DNA of 64,000 bases, taken from positions 1,178,001 to 1,242,000 of the forward strand of contig NC_007516.1 in the NCBI RefSeq assembly GCF_000012625.1, given 5' to 3'. Source of the DNA: Synechococcus sp. CC9605 (GTDB taxonomy: Bacteria > Cyanobacteriota > Cyanobacteriia > PCC-6307 > Cyanobiaceae). Made by a program: the position numbers and the translations under genes. The notes under the pieces were generated by a model, which was given only the letters and a program-made list of their open reading frames with translations, was not told the origin of the DNA and searched no databases. Positions 32,928 to 41,977 of this stretch are shown here, piece by piece; the stretch's first letter is position 1; the number at the start of each line of letters is the position of its first letter.

Positions 32928-34277
32928 ATGGTTAGGAGTCAGCGCCTGCGTTCTTTGGTCCGTTCGACTCCGTTGCTGTTGATCCTCGGTGTCGGCGGTG
33001 TGGTCACCGCCATGGGCATCAGCTCACCAGGTCTCTCCCTGCCATCGGCATCCGGGGGATCGATATATGACAGTCCCAAGGAGGTGATTGATCAGGTCTG
33101 GCAGATCGTTTATCGCGATTACCTTGATTCGACAGGCTCCTACGACGAAGCGACCTGGCGCCAACTGCGGAGCAATCTGCTGAGCAAGTCTTATGGGGGC
33201 AGCGCCGAGTCCTACGAGGCGATCCGGGGCATGCTGGCCAGCCTCGATGACCCTTACACGCGTTTCCTTGATCCAAAGGAGTTCAAGGAGATGCAGATCG
33301 ACACCTCCGGTGAGTTGATGGGCGTGGGGATTCAGCTCAGTCTCGACAAAGACACCAAGGAACTGATTGTTGTCTCCCCGATTGAGGGCACCCCAGCTTC
33401 CCGTGCGGGCGTTCAGCCCAAGGATGTGATCGTTTCCATCGATGGTGCCTCCACCAAAGGCATGACCACCGAGGACGCTGTCAAGTTGATTCGTGGCCCA
33501 GAGGGCACCGATGTGCTGCTGGGACTCAGGCGCCAGGGTCAGGTGCTGAATGTGCCGCTGAAACGGGCCCGGATTGAGATCCATGCAGTGAAGGCCATGC
33601 TCAACACGGCGCCCAACGGCCGCAAGGTGGGCTACATCCGTCTCAAGCAATTCAATGCCAACGCCACGCGTGAAATGCGTGCTGCCATCAAGGATCTGGA
33701 ATCTCAGGCTGCTGAGGGCTATGTGCTGGATCTGCGCAGCAATCCCGGCGGCCTGCTCGAGGCCAGTGTGGACATCGCCCGCCAATGGCTCAATGAAGGC
33801 ACCATCGTCAGCACCAGAACCCGCGAGGGCATTCGCGATGTGAGGCGCGCCACGGGAAGTGCAGTCACCGACAAACCCCTGGTGGTGTTGATTGACCAGG
33901 GATCCGCCAGTGCCAGTGAAATTCTTTCAGGGGCACTCCAAGACAACTCCCGTGCCCAACTCGTTGGACAGAAGACCTTCGGCAAGGGACTTGTCCAGGC
34001 CGTTCGCGGATTGGCCGATGGATCCGGTCTGACAGTCACGATCGCCAAATATCTGACCCCGAAGGGAACCGACATTCACAAGAACGGTATTCAACCGGAC
34101 ATCGAAGCAGCGATGTCGAAAAAAGAGAGCAAGAATTTCTCGGTTGAAGACCTTGGAACCCAGAAAGACAGTCAATACAAGACAGCTGAGGGGACCCTAT
34201 TGAACCAATTGAAGAAAAGTCAGGCAGGGACTACGTATCAACCTGGCAGAGCCAACCTCAGCTTCGCGCTGCAGTAG
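32928..34277 (+). CDS. Carboxy-terminal processing protease, S41 family
   Basis: 449 residues. An N-terminal signal/anchor (about residues 14-33) directs it to the lumen or periplasm. A PDZ domain follows (about residues 125-200, GVGIQLSLDKDTKELIVVSP). The catalytic Ser lies in DQGSASASEILSGAL and the Lys in GQKTFGKGLVQ. CtpA of this family matures the D1 protein of photosystem II, but cyanobacteria have several paralogs. Which one this is remains open. The C-terminal 60 residues are polar. Confidence 0.9.
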   Translation: MVRSQRLRSLVRSTPLLLILGVGGVVTAMGISSPGLSLPSASGGSIYDSPKEVIDQVWQIVYRDYLDSTGSYDEATWRQLRSNLLSKSYGGSAESYEAIRGMLASLDDPYTRFLDPKEFKEMQIDTSGELMGVGIQLSLDKDTKELIVVSPIEGTPASRAGVQPKDVIVSIDGASTKGMTTEDAVKLIRGPEGTDVLLGLRRQGQVLNVPLKRARIEIHAVKAMLNTAPNGRKVGYIRLKQFNANATREMRAAIKDLESQAAEGYVLDLRSNPGGLLEASVDIARQWLNEGTIVSTRTREGIRDVRRATGSAVTDKPLVVLIDQGSASASEILSGALQDNSRAQLVGQKTFGKGLVQAVRGLADGSGLTVTIAKYLTPKGTDIHKNGIQPDIEAAMSKKESKNFSVEDLGTQKDSQYKTAEGTLLNQLKKSQAGTTYQPGRANLSFALQ

Positions 34278-34278
34278 T

Positions 34279-34449
34279 TCAGGAGATCGGCTGCATCAGT
34301 CCGCCGCCGCCGCCGCCACCGTTGGAATCATCGTCATCCGAGGCGCCGGGTTGGAAGAGGGCGTACACACCGAGTGCAGTGGCACAGAAAACGCCACTGA
34401 TCAGTTCCAGAGAAACGCCACCAGCACCAATCTCGACGAATTCACCCAT
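34279..34449 (-). CDS. Small single-helix membrane protein with poly-Gly tail
   Basis: 56 residues starting at ATG 34449. One hydrophobic helix (about residues 12-32, with LISGVFCATALGVYALF) is followed by an acidic ASDDDDS stretch, seven consecutive Gly, and LMQPIS. The Gly run is coded by a GGC-type triplet repeat. It does not match psbX, psbY or petM that I know. The clear coding pattern and anchor suggest a real small membrane component, possibly of a photosynthetic complex. It is convergent with the protease gene. Confidence 0.65.
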   Translation of the reverse strand: MGEFVEIGAGGVSLELISGVFCATALGVYALFQPGASDDDDSNGGGGGGGLMQPIS

Positions 34450-34528
34450 GTCCAACGGATTTCGCTGAGACCAATGTAACGAAGAATTGCGTGGTTGGTA
34501 ACGTTTTTCTCAGAATTGGATTCAGGCT

Positions 34529-37500
34529 TCAGACCTGAACCACCACTGCGTTCTTGGCGCGAAGCTCCTCCTGCCGCTGTGCCTCGGTTTTGCCGTCGGC
34601 GTCGGGAATTTGGGCTGCCATCAGACGCAGCCATTCCATCAGTTGTTCCAGTTGCTTCTCCATGGGGAGAACACCGAGACCGCGGGCCATCACCTTGTGC
34701 TGGATGCCGTTACCGGCCTGGTACACCAAACGGCCATGCAGATGCTGGGGCAATCCCTGGCGCAGCAAACGGAACGCCGGTTCCTCCATGGGAGTTTCAA
34801 GCACGATGTTGGGCTTCTCCGGCTTGATCCTGGAGAAGCCGCACCGCTTCGCCAGAAGTTTGAGTTCCATCAGCTGCAGAAGTGACACCACGGCAGCGGG
34901 CAGCGCTCCGTAGCGATCGGCCCAACCCGCAGCCAGTTCCACCAGGGCCTCGGCCGTGAGGCAGTCGGCTGCAGCTCTGTAGGCCGCGATCTTTTCATCG
35001 GGGTCAGTGATCCAGTCGGCAGGCACGAAGGCCGTGACGGGGAGGTCCACCTGGGTGTCTTCAACGCTGGGGATGTCTTGGCCCTGAATTTCAGCCAGGG
35101 ATTCCTGCAGCATTTCCATGTAGAGGTCAAAGCCAATGGTTTCCATCTGGCCGCTCTGCTGCACGCCGAGAAGATTGCCGACCCCACGGATCTCCATATC
35201 CCGCATGGCGAGCTGATAACCACTGCCCAGTTGGGCGAACTCCTGGATGGCGCGGAGCCGCTGACGGGCGGTGTCGCTCAGTGATGCATTGCCGGGATAG
35301 AACAACCAGGCATGAGCCTGAATCCCGCTGCGGCCGACCCGTCCCCGCAATTGGTACAGCTGAGCAAGGCCAAAACGGTGGGCGTCCTCAATCAGGATCG
35401 TGTTGACGCGCGGGATGTCCAGGCCGCTTTCCACAATCGTGGTGCAGAGCATCACGTCGGCTTCACCCGCGTTGAACGCCACCATGGCGTTCTCCAGCTC
35501 ACCCTCGGCCATCTGACCGTGAGCCACCAAAAGCTTCAGGCCTGGCAGCATCTCCCGTAGGCCTGCGGCCACCTCCTCAATTCCCTCAACCCGGGGAACC
35601 ACGTAGAACACCTGACCCCCACGATCCAGTTCCTGGCGGATGGCGCTCCGCATCGCCTCCGGATCCAACGAAGCCAGGTGCGTCTTGATCGGACGGCGCA
35701 GCGGCGGTGGTGTGGTGATCAGACTCATCTCCCGCACCCCCGAAAGGCTCATGTAGAGCGTTCTGGGAATCGGCGTTGCCGACAGGGTTAGGACGTCCAC
35801 GTCCTTCCGCAGCACTTTGATCTTTTCCTTCTGGTTCACACCGAAGCGCTGTTCTTCATCCACCACCAACAGACCAAGCTCTTGGAATGACGCTCCTTTG
35901 CTGAGCAACTGGTGGGTTCCCACCACGGCGTCGATGGTTCCCTGCTTCAGGCCATCGAGAATGGATTTGCGTTCCGACGCTGTTCGGAACCGATTGAGCA
36001 GGGCCACCTTGATCGGATACGGCGCGAAGCGTTCCGAGAGCGTGCGCCAGTGCTGCTGAGCCAACACGGTTGTAGGAGCCAGCATCGCCACCTGCTTCCC
36101 AGCGGTGATGGCCTTAAAGATGGCGCGGATCGCAACTTCGGTCTTGCCGAAGCCAACGTCCCCGCAAACCAGACGGTCCATCGGCTCCTGCCGTTCCATG
36201 TCCCGTTTCACGTCGGCCGTGGCCTTCAGTTGGTCTGGCGTCGGGTCATAGGGGAAAGACTCCTCCATTTCCACCTGCCAGGGGCCGTCAGTGGGGAAGG
36301 CAAAGCCAGCAGCCTGTTGCCGTTCCGCGTACAGCTTCACCAGATCAAGGGCAACCTTGCGAACCGCTTTCTTGGCACGTTCCTTGGCCTTGTTCCAGGC
36401 CGTACCGCCCATTCGGTTGAGCTGCGGAGGTGTTTCGCTCGTGGCGCGGTAACGGCCCAGGCTGCCGAGTTGATCGGCGGCAACCCGAAGGATTCCATCG
36501 GCGTACTGCACCACGAGGTAGTCGCGGATGTCGCCTGACATCGCGAGTTTTTCCATGGCTTTGAAGCGGCCGATGCCATGGTTCCGATGCACCACGAAAT
36601 CGCCCGGCCGCATCTTGTTGGGATCAACCGTGCGGCTGGCGGCCTTGCGGCGACGGCGCACATAACCACTGGAGCTCAGGCTCTGCTGGCCAAAGAATTC
36701 ACGGTCGGTGACCAGGGCAATCCGCCAAGCCGGAAGCTGCAAACCCTCAAGTTCAGCCGTGCCCCTCACCTTCAACGCGACGGGGGTGTTCTGCTCAATC
36801 AGACGGGAAATGGCATTGCTGTCTCCCGCGTTCGGCACAAACCGACTGATGCAGTCGTGCTCCTCCAGCAGAGCAACCGCTCGGCTGGGTTGTGCAGACA
36901 CCAACCAAACGGCCGTGCGCTCGGTTTGAAATCCCTTGATCAGTTCCCCGAGTTTTCCGAATTGGTTGGGGTAGGCCGCAACAGGGCGGCTGGCGAGGTC
37001 GAAGCTGTTGGGGTGCTGGTCAACTTCCAGCAGTTCTGCCATGTCAAAGCCATGGAAAACCTCCGTCAGGGCATAGGCAGCTTCAATCTCACGGTGCAGA
37101 ACCGCTGGCCAAAGCCGATCACGATCTCCCTCGTCCAGGCCCGCCTCAGCAGCCATGTCGTGGTGATGTTCCTCCACATGGCTGAGCCACTGTTGTCCGT
37201 GGGCCAAGCCCTGGCGTCGCTCATCGATCACCACCGTTGTGGTGTCCGGCAGGTAGTCGAGAAGCGAGGCGGGTTGCCCCCAGGCGAGACCCATCAGCCG
37301 GCGCATGCCCTCCGGTGTCCCCCCGTTCAGAAGCTGCTCCGTGCCCTCAGCACCAAGCAATGGCTCCAGTCCATCGGGCATCGTCTCCCTGAGCTGGTCC
37401 GCGATCAGAGGCCCAAAACCTGTTGGTGTGAGTCGGAGCGCATCGACGGGGTCCAGGGAGCGTTGGCTGGCTGGATCGAATTCCCGCAGCTTGTCGAGCT

Positions 37501-38107
37501 CCTCACCAAAAAATTCGAGTCGAACAGGCAGCTCACTGCTCACGGGGAAGATGTCGACGATGTCTCCGCGTCGGCTCCAGCTCCCTTCCTGCTCAATTGT
37601 GTTGACCCGCTCGTAGCCAAGTTGAGCGAGCGTCTCACCCAGTGCCTCCAGATCAACCTGATCCCCTTTGCGCAAGGTGCGCGTCTTCGTTTTCAGAACG
37701 TCCGGTGGGGGGAGATGGGGCTGCAAACAACGTTCCGTGGCCACGATCGCCCAGCTCAAAGCATCCGGGTCTCCCAGCAGGTCACTCAGAACTTGAAGTT
37801 GCCCCCAGGTGATCTCACTGGTGGGATCGAAGGGTTCATAGGGAGAACCTTCGCTGGTGGGGTACAGGCCGGCCTGGCTCCATCCCATCAACTCCAGCAG
37901 CGCCGTCCAGCGTCCCGCTTCCTCAAGGGTTGGCACCACCACGAGCAGAGGTGCACCGCGCCGTTGTGCAAGTGCGCTGGCCACCAGAGCTCGGCTGCAC
38001 CGACCTGCTCCACGCATCAACAAGCGTTGGGCGCGGATTGAGCGCTCATCAAGCTCACCGGTGAGTGCAGTTTCCTGCAACTTGGTCACCAGGGAACGGA
38101 GCGGCAT
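34529..38107 (-). CDS. mfd: Transcription-repair coupling factor
   Basis: 1192 residues from MPLRSLVTKLQETALTG; the frame extends 11 codons upstream. Mfd removes RNA polymerase stalled at DNA damage and recruits UvrA. The UvrB-like N-terminal domain contains GAGRCSRALVASALAQ and EGSPYEPFDP. An RNA-polymerase-binding CarD-like domain follows (GDFVVHRNHGIGRFKAM). The RecG-like translocase has Walker A GDVGFGKTEVAIRAIFK, DEEQRFGV as motif II and QLRGRVGRS. Length is normal for the family. A single large gene, with small unknowns divergent at its 5' side. Confidence 0.97.
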   Translation of the reverse strand: MPLRSLVTKLQETALTGELDERSIRAQRLLMRGAGRCSRALVASALAQRRGAPLLVVVPTLEEAGRWTALLELMGWSQAGLYPTSEGSPYEPFDPTSEITWGQLQVLSDLLGDPDALSWAIVATERCLQPHLPPPDVLKTKTRTLRKGDQVDLEALGETLAQLGYERVNTIEQEGSWSRRGDIVDIFPVSSELPVRLEFFGEELDKLREFDPASQRSLDPVDALRLTPTGFGPLIADQLRETMPDGLEPLLGAEGTEQLLNGGTPEGMRRLMGLAWGQPASLLDYLPDTTTVVIDERRQGLAHGQQWLSHVEEHHHDMAAEAGLDEGDRDRLWPAVLHREIEAAYALTEVFHGFDMAELLEVDQHPNSFDLASRPVAAYPNQFGKLGELIKGFQTERTAVWLVSAQPSRAVALLEEHDCISRFVPNAGDSNAISRLIEQNTPVALKVRGTAELEGLQLPAWRIALVTDREFFGQQSLSSSGYVRRRRKAASRTVDPNKMRPGDFVVHRNHGIGRFKAMEKLAMSGDIRDYLVVQYADGILRVAADQLGSLGRYRATSETPPQLNRMGGTAWNKAKERAKKAVRKVALDLVKLYAERQQAAGFAFPTDGPWQVEMEESFPYDPTPDQLKATADVKRDMERQEPMDRLVCGDVGFGKTEVAIRAIFKAITAGKQVAMLAPTTVLAQQHWRTLSERFAPYPIKVALLNRFRTASERKSILDGLKQGTIDAVVGTHQLLSKGASFQELGLLVVDEEQRFGVNQKEKIKVLRKDVDVLTLSATPIPRTLYMSLSGVREMSLITTPPPLRRPIKTHLASLDPEAMRSAIRQELDRGGQVFYVVPRVEGIEEVAAGLREMLPGLKLLVAHGQMAEGELENAMVAFNAGEADVMLCTTIVESGLDIPRVNTILIEDAHRFGLAQLYQLRGRVGRSGIQAHAWLFYPGNASLSDTARQRLRAIQEFAQLGSGYQLAMRDMEIRGVGNLLGVQQSGQMETIGFDLYMEMLQESLAEIQGQDIPSVEDTQVDLPVTAFVPADWITDPDEKIAAYRAAADCLTAEALVELAAGWADRYGALPAAVVSLLQLMELKLLAKRCGFSRIKPEKPNIVLETPMEEPAFRLLRQGLPQHLHGRLVYQAGNGIQHKVMARGLGVLPMEKQLEQLMEWLRLMAAQIPDADGKTEAQRQEELRAKNAVVVQV

Positions 38108-38171
38108 GGAGCAGGCCTCGGCAATCCATGATCTTCGCAATAAGGTGCCAGCTGCTGCGTTTCACCGGTCG

Positions 38172-38408
38172 ATGCCGCGCTACTGCTGCCCGTCCTGCTG
38201 TTGCGGCCCGGCCTTGGTGTTGCATCCACCCAAGGGGGTTATTCCGCTCTGCTCCAGCTGCGCGACACCATTGCAGCGTCAGCCCCTGGTCCGGCCCATT
38301 CCGCTGCTGGTGTTGCTGACGGTGGGCGGCGTGCTGATTGCTTCCTCGATCCCCATCCTGTTCCACCCCGAACCAGTTCCCAGCTCAGGGCGCGAAAAAC
38401 TGGCCTAA
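38172..38408 (+). CDS. Small protein with two Cys pairs and one membrane helix
   Basis: 78 residues from MPRYCCPSCCCGPALVLHPP. Cys pairs CCPSCCC and CSSC look like a zinc ribbon. They are followed by a hydrophobic helix (PIPLLVLLTVGGVLIASSIP) and a short polar tail. No function is known to me. It is divergent from mfd, with about 64 bp between starts. A longer upstream frame overlaps mfd and is not credible. Confidence 0.6.
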   Translation: MPRYCCPSCCCGPALVLHPPKGVIPLCSSCATPLQRQPLVRPIPLLVLLTVGGVLIASSIPILFHPEPVPSSGREKLA

Positions 38409-38448
38409 GGCGGAGTTTCCGGTTCAATGCGTTGGTATTGGCGCCTTC

Positions 38449-38583
38449 ATGACACTCGGCCGTTTTTTGATTTTCTTTGTGATCGGGCTGGGGCTCGCAT
38501 TCACCATCCCTCAGTTGAGCTGGTTGCTTTGGCCTCTGGCCGCTTCAGCGCTTTTTGTTCTTGTCCAACTAATTCGCGCTTGA
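38449..38583 (+). CDS. Small hydrophobic membrane protein, 44 aa
   Basis: Starts at ATG 38449 (MTLGRFLIFFVIGLGLAFTI) and consists of two closely spaced hydrophobic segments ending LVQLIRA. It follows the zinc-ribbon-like gene by 40 bp and is probably on the same transcript. Its family is not recognised; its length is at the limit of what can be called from sequence alone. Confidence 0.5.
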   Translation: MTLGRFLIFFVIGLGLAFTIPQLSWLLWPLAASALFVLVQLIRA

Positions 38584-38611
38584 TCGGATGTGCCTGAGGC
38601 TGAACAGAACC

Positions 38612-39118
38612 TCAGGACAACCAGCAGGCATCCACTGAAAAGGTGAGCACGTCGTGGGCATCACGATGGTCGCCGGAAGTGATGGCAACACAGGCCAGCT
38701 GCCCATCCGCAAAACAGGTTTTTGACTTGAGCACAAATTTGGCGGCGTCATTGTGGGACCAAACCGCTAGGCCCTGCTGTTGGGCCTCGTCGTTGTAGGT
38801 GTCCCAGAGTTCAGCGAAGCGTTTCGCCTCAGGCCCCTGCAGAAATTCGTCCAACGCTTCGTCAGCACCAACCTCACGGAAGCGCTCCAGAAAAGAGCGC
38901 ATTAGGGGATCATCGATCACGTTGCTGGTGGCAATGGCACCGGTGATGCCACGAACGGACGTTCGAACAACCCGGTTGGGGTCAGTTCGGGCGTCAATGA
39001 TCACGACGGGGCATTGAAGATCCCAAGCGCTTCGATTCCTGAGCTCACGGCCTGCTTCGGAAATGTCATCCCGAAGATCGCTGATCAGTTGCCGTACAAC
39101 AAGAGTGGGATCTTCCAT
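38612..39118 (-). CDS. Conserved hypothetical protein, 168 aa
   Basis: Soluble acidic protein beginning MEDPTLVVRQLISDLRDDIS, with DLQCPVVIIDARTDPNRVVR in the middle and a Cys near the C-terminus in FSVDACWLS. No catalytic motif is recognised and there are no membrane segments. It stands alone, convergent with the small membrane genes. Its upstream side borders the AT-richer gene-poor stretch at 39.1-40.1 kb. Confidence 0.65.
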   Translation of the reverse strand: MEDPTLVVRQLISDLRDDISEAGRELRNRSAWDLQCPVVIIDARTDPNRVVRTSVRGITGAIATSNVIDDPLMRSFLERFREVGADEALDEFLQGPEAKRFAELWDTYNDEAQQQGLAVWSHNDAAKFVLKSKTCFADGQLACVAITSGDHRDAHDVLTFSVDACWLS

Positions 39119-39289
39119 GCCTGAATCTATCGCGAAATCAGTTCAGGAATTTGGCAGGTTAAAGATTCAAAACGCTGAGCCTTGAAGGCCACTCTTGTGG
39201 CAAATAAGATCCTCGAGGTTCCACCGGGCTTGCAATACGTGTCAGACCATCGGCCCGATCGAGCTGCAGTTGACGAATCGATCCTCGTT

Positions 39290-39901
39290 ATGCCGTCAGT
39301 CACTTTGATAAGGCGTCCCTTGGCTTGTCTTGCTGGTCTAACGCTGCTGTTGTTCGGTCACAGCATGGAAGCTTGATCCGGTGGATGCCAAAGCTATGAG
39401 GCGGCATTCAATCTTGAAGCGGGAATGCGGGATGGATTAACCCTGAAACAGGCCAAAGCAAGCATTCTTGAAGATGGTTACACAGATGGCTCTGCTGCCT
39501 GCTTTGCAGCCATCAAGAATGAAATCAACCAAATGCCCTATGCCTTTCCACTCGTGAATCAAGCTCTCTACAAAAGAACGCGCCGCTAGAGAGCACACAT
39601 AAGTGAGCCTTCTATTGGAAAAGCATGCTGTACAATTATCGCAGCGGAAGCGAAGTCCATCACAACGGCAATATCTTCAAAGGCAGCCAACCAAAAATCT
39701 CATCATTTAGCGAAAGCTGCGGAATACTACTCGCGTGCTAAGCAATTGATCGAACTTGATCAAGACTGGCAGGCTTCGGGCTCAATGATCCTCAAAGCAC
39801 TTGCCGAAGAAAGGAGGTCCGAAAACACCGGTTTGCAGGTGATGAACGTAATCAAATATCAAAAGCCCAAAACCAAGCTGGAGTTCAACTTCCGCAGCTG
39901 A
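39290..39901 (+). pseudogene. Degraded secreted-protein reading frame with two in-frame stops
   Basis: One frame stays coding-like for 204 codons but is cut by TGA at 39374 and TAG at 39587. Segment 1 is a signal peptide (MPSVTLIRRPLACLAGLTLL). Segment 2 reads CQSYEAAFNLEAGMRDGLTL and YTDGSAACFAAIKNEINQMP. Segment 3 reads HHLAKAAEYYSRAKQLIELD and has no ATG, GTG or TTG near its start. Alternatively, segments 1-2 are one broken gene and segment 3 another. The stretch is AT-richer than its surroundings. No family is recognised. Confidence 0.5.
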
Positions 39902-40117
39902 GTTAGTAGTTCTGCAACCTTTCAACTGTGGGCTGATCTGACCTCGCTACTGCCCCATAGGGGCCATTTCCCCCTTCAGAAAGACGCGGAGGAAATGACC
40001 GGTCTGCCCAGAGTGTGAAGACGATTCACTCTGCCGCAATCGGCATGGACGCCGTATCAGTCCCTGCCGCAAGAATGTTGTAGACCATCCTTTCAGACCC
40101 TTCTTGAGTGTTCGTAC
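39902..40117. other. Gene-free stretch with three short inverted repeats
   Basis: No convincing reading frame is present. Inverted repeats are GCCCC/GGGGC (39952-39964), CAGAGTG/CACTCTG (40009-40015 with 40027-40033), and TGCCG/CGGCA directly after. These could be parts of a small RNA or 3' structures for the flanking genes. There is no T-tract strong enough to call an intrinsic terminator. Confidence 0.4.
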
Positions 40118-40870
40118 TTATTTGGCAAGGCTCAGTGTTTGCTCCTCTAGCAGCATGTTGAACTGCAGCAGTTGTTCATCGCTGAGCTGCTGACGACTAG
40201 TTGCCTCCAATTGTTGTTGGAGAAAAGCTCTGGCTTGATCAGAGCTCCAGCCCAGCTGCTTCAACATGGCGTCTCCTTGCTGCAGTAGGTCACCACGTCG
40301 GATCGGCGCTGGTGCTGTGGACGAATCCTCGTTGGCTTGAATCAACTTCAGCTGACGCAGATAGGCCACGAGATCGGCATAGCGGGTGAGCTTGTGGCGG
40401 CTTCCAAGACCGAAGGCTCGGGTCAAGTAGGCCTGCTCCTGTTCCCGGGACCATCCGATGCGTCTGATTTCCATATCGATGGCGGTCAGCTCATCACTCC
40501 AATCGTCTGGATCCGTTGGGGTTTCGGAGGGGACGTTGTCATCAGCCGTGACGGGAGGTTGTTGGCTGACAGGGGGTTCTGGAGCTGAAGGGGGCTCGCT
40601 TTGATCAATCTTTCTGGGCCGCTCGACGGTCTGCGGCTGTGGGTCCTGTTGATTCGACTTGGATTCAGAGCGAGCCGAACTCTGTGTGTGTTGTGGTCGC
40701 CCAGCGGCATCGAGCCTCGTGTGCAACCGTTGCAACGCCCTTTCCTCAGCTTCTTCAGCAGTCGCGGCTTCACCGAGGGCGCTGCCCTGCAGAGAACCGT
40801 CGTGCCAGGCCTCAACCCGCACGATGCATCTCAGGGTGTCGACGTGACACAGTTCGGCCCGGATCTGCAT
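40118..40870 (-). CDS. Hypothetical protein with disordered middle and helical C-terminus
   Basis: 250 residues from MQIRAELCHVDTLRCIVRVE. The N-terminal ~60 residues form an ordered mixed domain (RVEAWHDGSLQGSALGEAAT). A Pro/Gln/Ser-rich linker covers about residues 65-130. The helical C-terminal part contains two related segments, RRIGWSREQEQAYLTRAFG and KQLGWSSDQARAFLQQQLE, which look like an internal duplication. Function unknown. It is divergent from terC with 38 bp between starts. Confidence 0.65.
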   Translation of the reverse strand: MQIRAELCHVDTLRCIVRVEAWHDGSLQGSALGEAATAEEAEERALQRLHTRLDAAGRPQHTQSSARSESKSNQQDPQPQTVERPRKIDQSEPPSAPEPPVSQQPPVTADDNVPSETPTDPDDWSDELTAIDMEIRRIGWSREQEQAYLTRAFGLGSRHKLTRYADLVAYLRQLKLIQANEDSSTAPAPIRRGDLLQQGDAMLKQLGWSSDQARAFLQQQLEATSRQQLSDEQLLQFNMLLEEQTLSLAK

Positions 40871-40908
40871 CGCAATGGAACAGCGCTTGCACTTTCTAGG
40901 CTGCCGCA

Positions 40909-41646
40909 ATGGACATCACTTCGCTTCCCTCACTGTCGGATTTCTTCGAAGGTGCCGATCAATGGGGAGAGGTTTTGGCACTGCTGCCTGTTCTGGTGCT
41001 GCTGGAGCTGATCTTGTCGGCTGACAATGCCGTGGCCCTTGCGGCCATCGCCCGCAGCAGCCGCCAACCGGAGCAGGAAAAGTTAGCCCTCAATCTGGGC
41101 ATTGGCATTGCCCTGGTCTTGCGGATTGCCTTGATCATTGTGGCCCAGTGGGTGTTGCAAAACGCTTGGGTGCAACTCCTGGCGGCCGCATATCTGGTTT
41201 GGCTGGTGGTTGATCACTTCAACAACCGATCAGGCCCAGATGGGGAGTCCAATGAGAGCAATGAATCCAGTGGTCTGTCCCGCCCCTTCCTGAACACGGT
41301 TCTGCTGCTGGCTTTCACAGATCTGGCCTTCTCCATCGATAGCGTTGCCGCAGCCGTGGCCATCAGTGATCAGATTGTGTTGATCAGCACAGGTGCCTTC
41401 ATCGGCATCGTGGCGCTGCGTTTTACATCTGCCCTGTTCATCCGCTGGCTTGATCTGTATCCAAGGCTGGAAACAGCTGGATTTCTCGCTGTTGCTTTTG
41501 TGGCGCTGCGCTTGATTGTTCACGTTGTCCTCCCAAGCCTCAATCAACCCGACTGGCTCACCCTGTTGGTGGTGCTGATGCTGTTTGCCTGGGGAATGTC
41601 GATCCGTAGCAACGATCTCGATCAGGACGAAAGTCATGCTTGTTGA
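40909..41646 (+). CDS. TerC-family integral membrane protein
   Basis: 245 residues with seven or more hydrophobic segments. The two acidic family motifs are seen: LELILSADNAVALAAIA near residue 35 and FTDLAFSIDSVAAAVAISD near residue 140. TerC proteins are linked to tellurite resistance, manganese export and, in plastids, thylakoid biogenesis. A metal-transport role is inferred from the family. It overlaps the DUF6464 gene by 11 bp. Confidence 0.9.
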   Translation: MDITSLPSLSDFFEGADQWGEVLALLPVLVLLELILSADNAVALAAIARSSRQPEQEKLALNLGIGIALVLRIALIIVAQWVLQNAWVQLLAAAYLVWLVVDHFNNRSGPDGESNESNESSGLSRPFLNTVLLLAFTDLAFSIDSVAAAVAISDQIVLISTGAFIGIVALRFTSALFIRWLDLYPRLETAGFLAVAFVALRLIVHVVLPSLNQPDWLTLLVVLMLFAWGMSIRSNDLDQDESHAC

Positions 41647-41974
41647 ATTGCGCCATATCAGTGGTGATCGTTTGATCCATCGTGTTGACCTTGAGGATCC
41701 ACCACAACCGGGTCGCTGGTTTGTTGTTGAAGAGCAGTCTTTTCTTGTGATGCAACGTCGTCATCGTTATGCGCTTCGCAACGGTCGCTATGTGATGGCT
41801 TCGGTGGCCTTGATGGTGAAACCCCAGGCTCGCCCTGCTGATGCAACACCCTGGCGACATGGCTGGGTGATCGGCGACCCGAACTGTCGTTTCAATGCCC
41901 ACAGCCCTTTGCTCCGCTGTGCCGTATGGCCAGAAGGGCCCTGCGACAGCTGCAGCCACCGTGAACCTCGCTGA
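41636..41974 (+). CDS. DUF6464-like cyanobacterial protein
   Basis: 112 residues from the ATG at 41636, which overlaps terC. It contains PPQPGRWFVVEEQSFLVMQR, a basic HRYALRNGRY stretch, and a C-terminal Cys-containing block, WVIGDPNCRFNAHSPLLRCA followed by GPCDSCSHRE. This arrangement is typical of the cyanobacterial DUF6464 family; function is unknown. Four Cys near the end could bind a metal. It ends 3 bp before the next gene, so terC, this gene and the RFK-like gene probably form one operon. Confidence 0.75.
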   Translation: MLVELRHISGDRLIHRVDLEDPPQPGRWFVVEEQSFLVMQRRHRYALRNGRYVMASVALMVKPQARPADATPWRHGWVIGDPNCRFNAHSPLLRCAVWPEGPCDSCSHREPR

Positions 41975-41977
41975 GAC

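Noticed and set aside
34302-34320. GCC/GGC triplet repeat as a separate mobile or regulatory repeat
   Set aside because: It is fully explained by the poly-Gly codons of the small membrane protein.
36578-38041. 487-aa plus-strand frame opposite mfd
   Set aside because: Antisense shadow of a certain gene; no recognisable motif and no plausible start context.
39374-39376. UGA as a selenocysteine codon in the 39.3 kb frame
   Set aside because: No bacterial SECIS-like hairpin is evident just downstream, a second stop (TAG) breaks the same frame, and no selenoprotein family is recognised.
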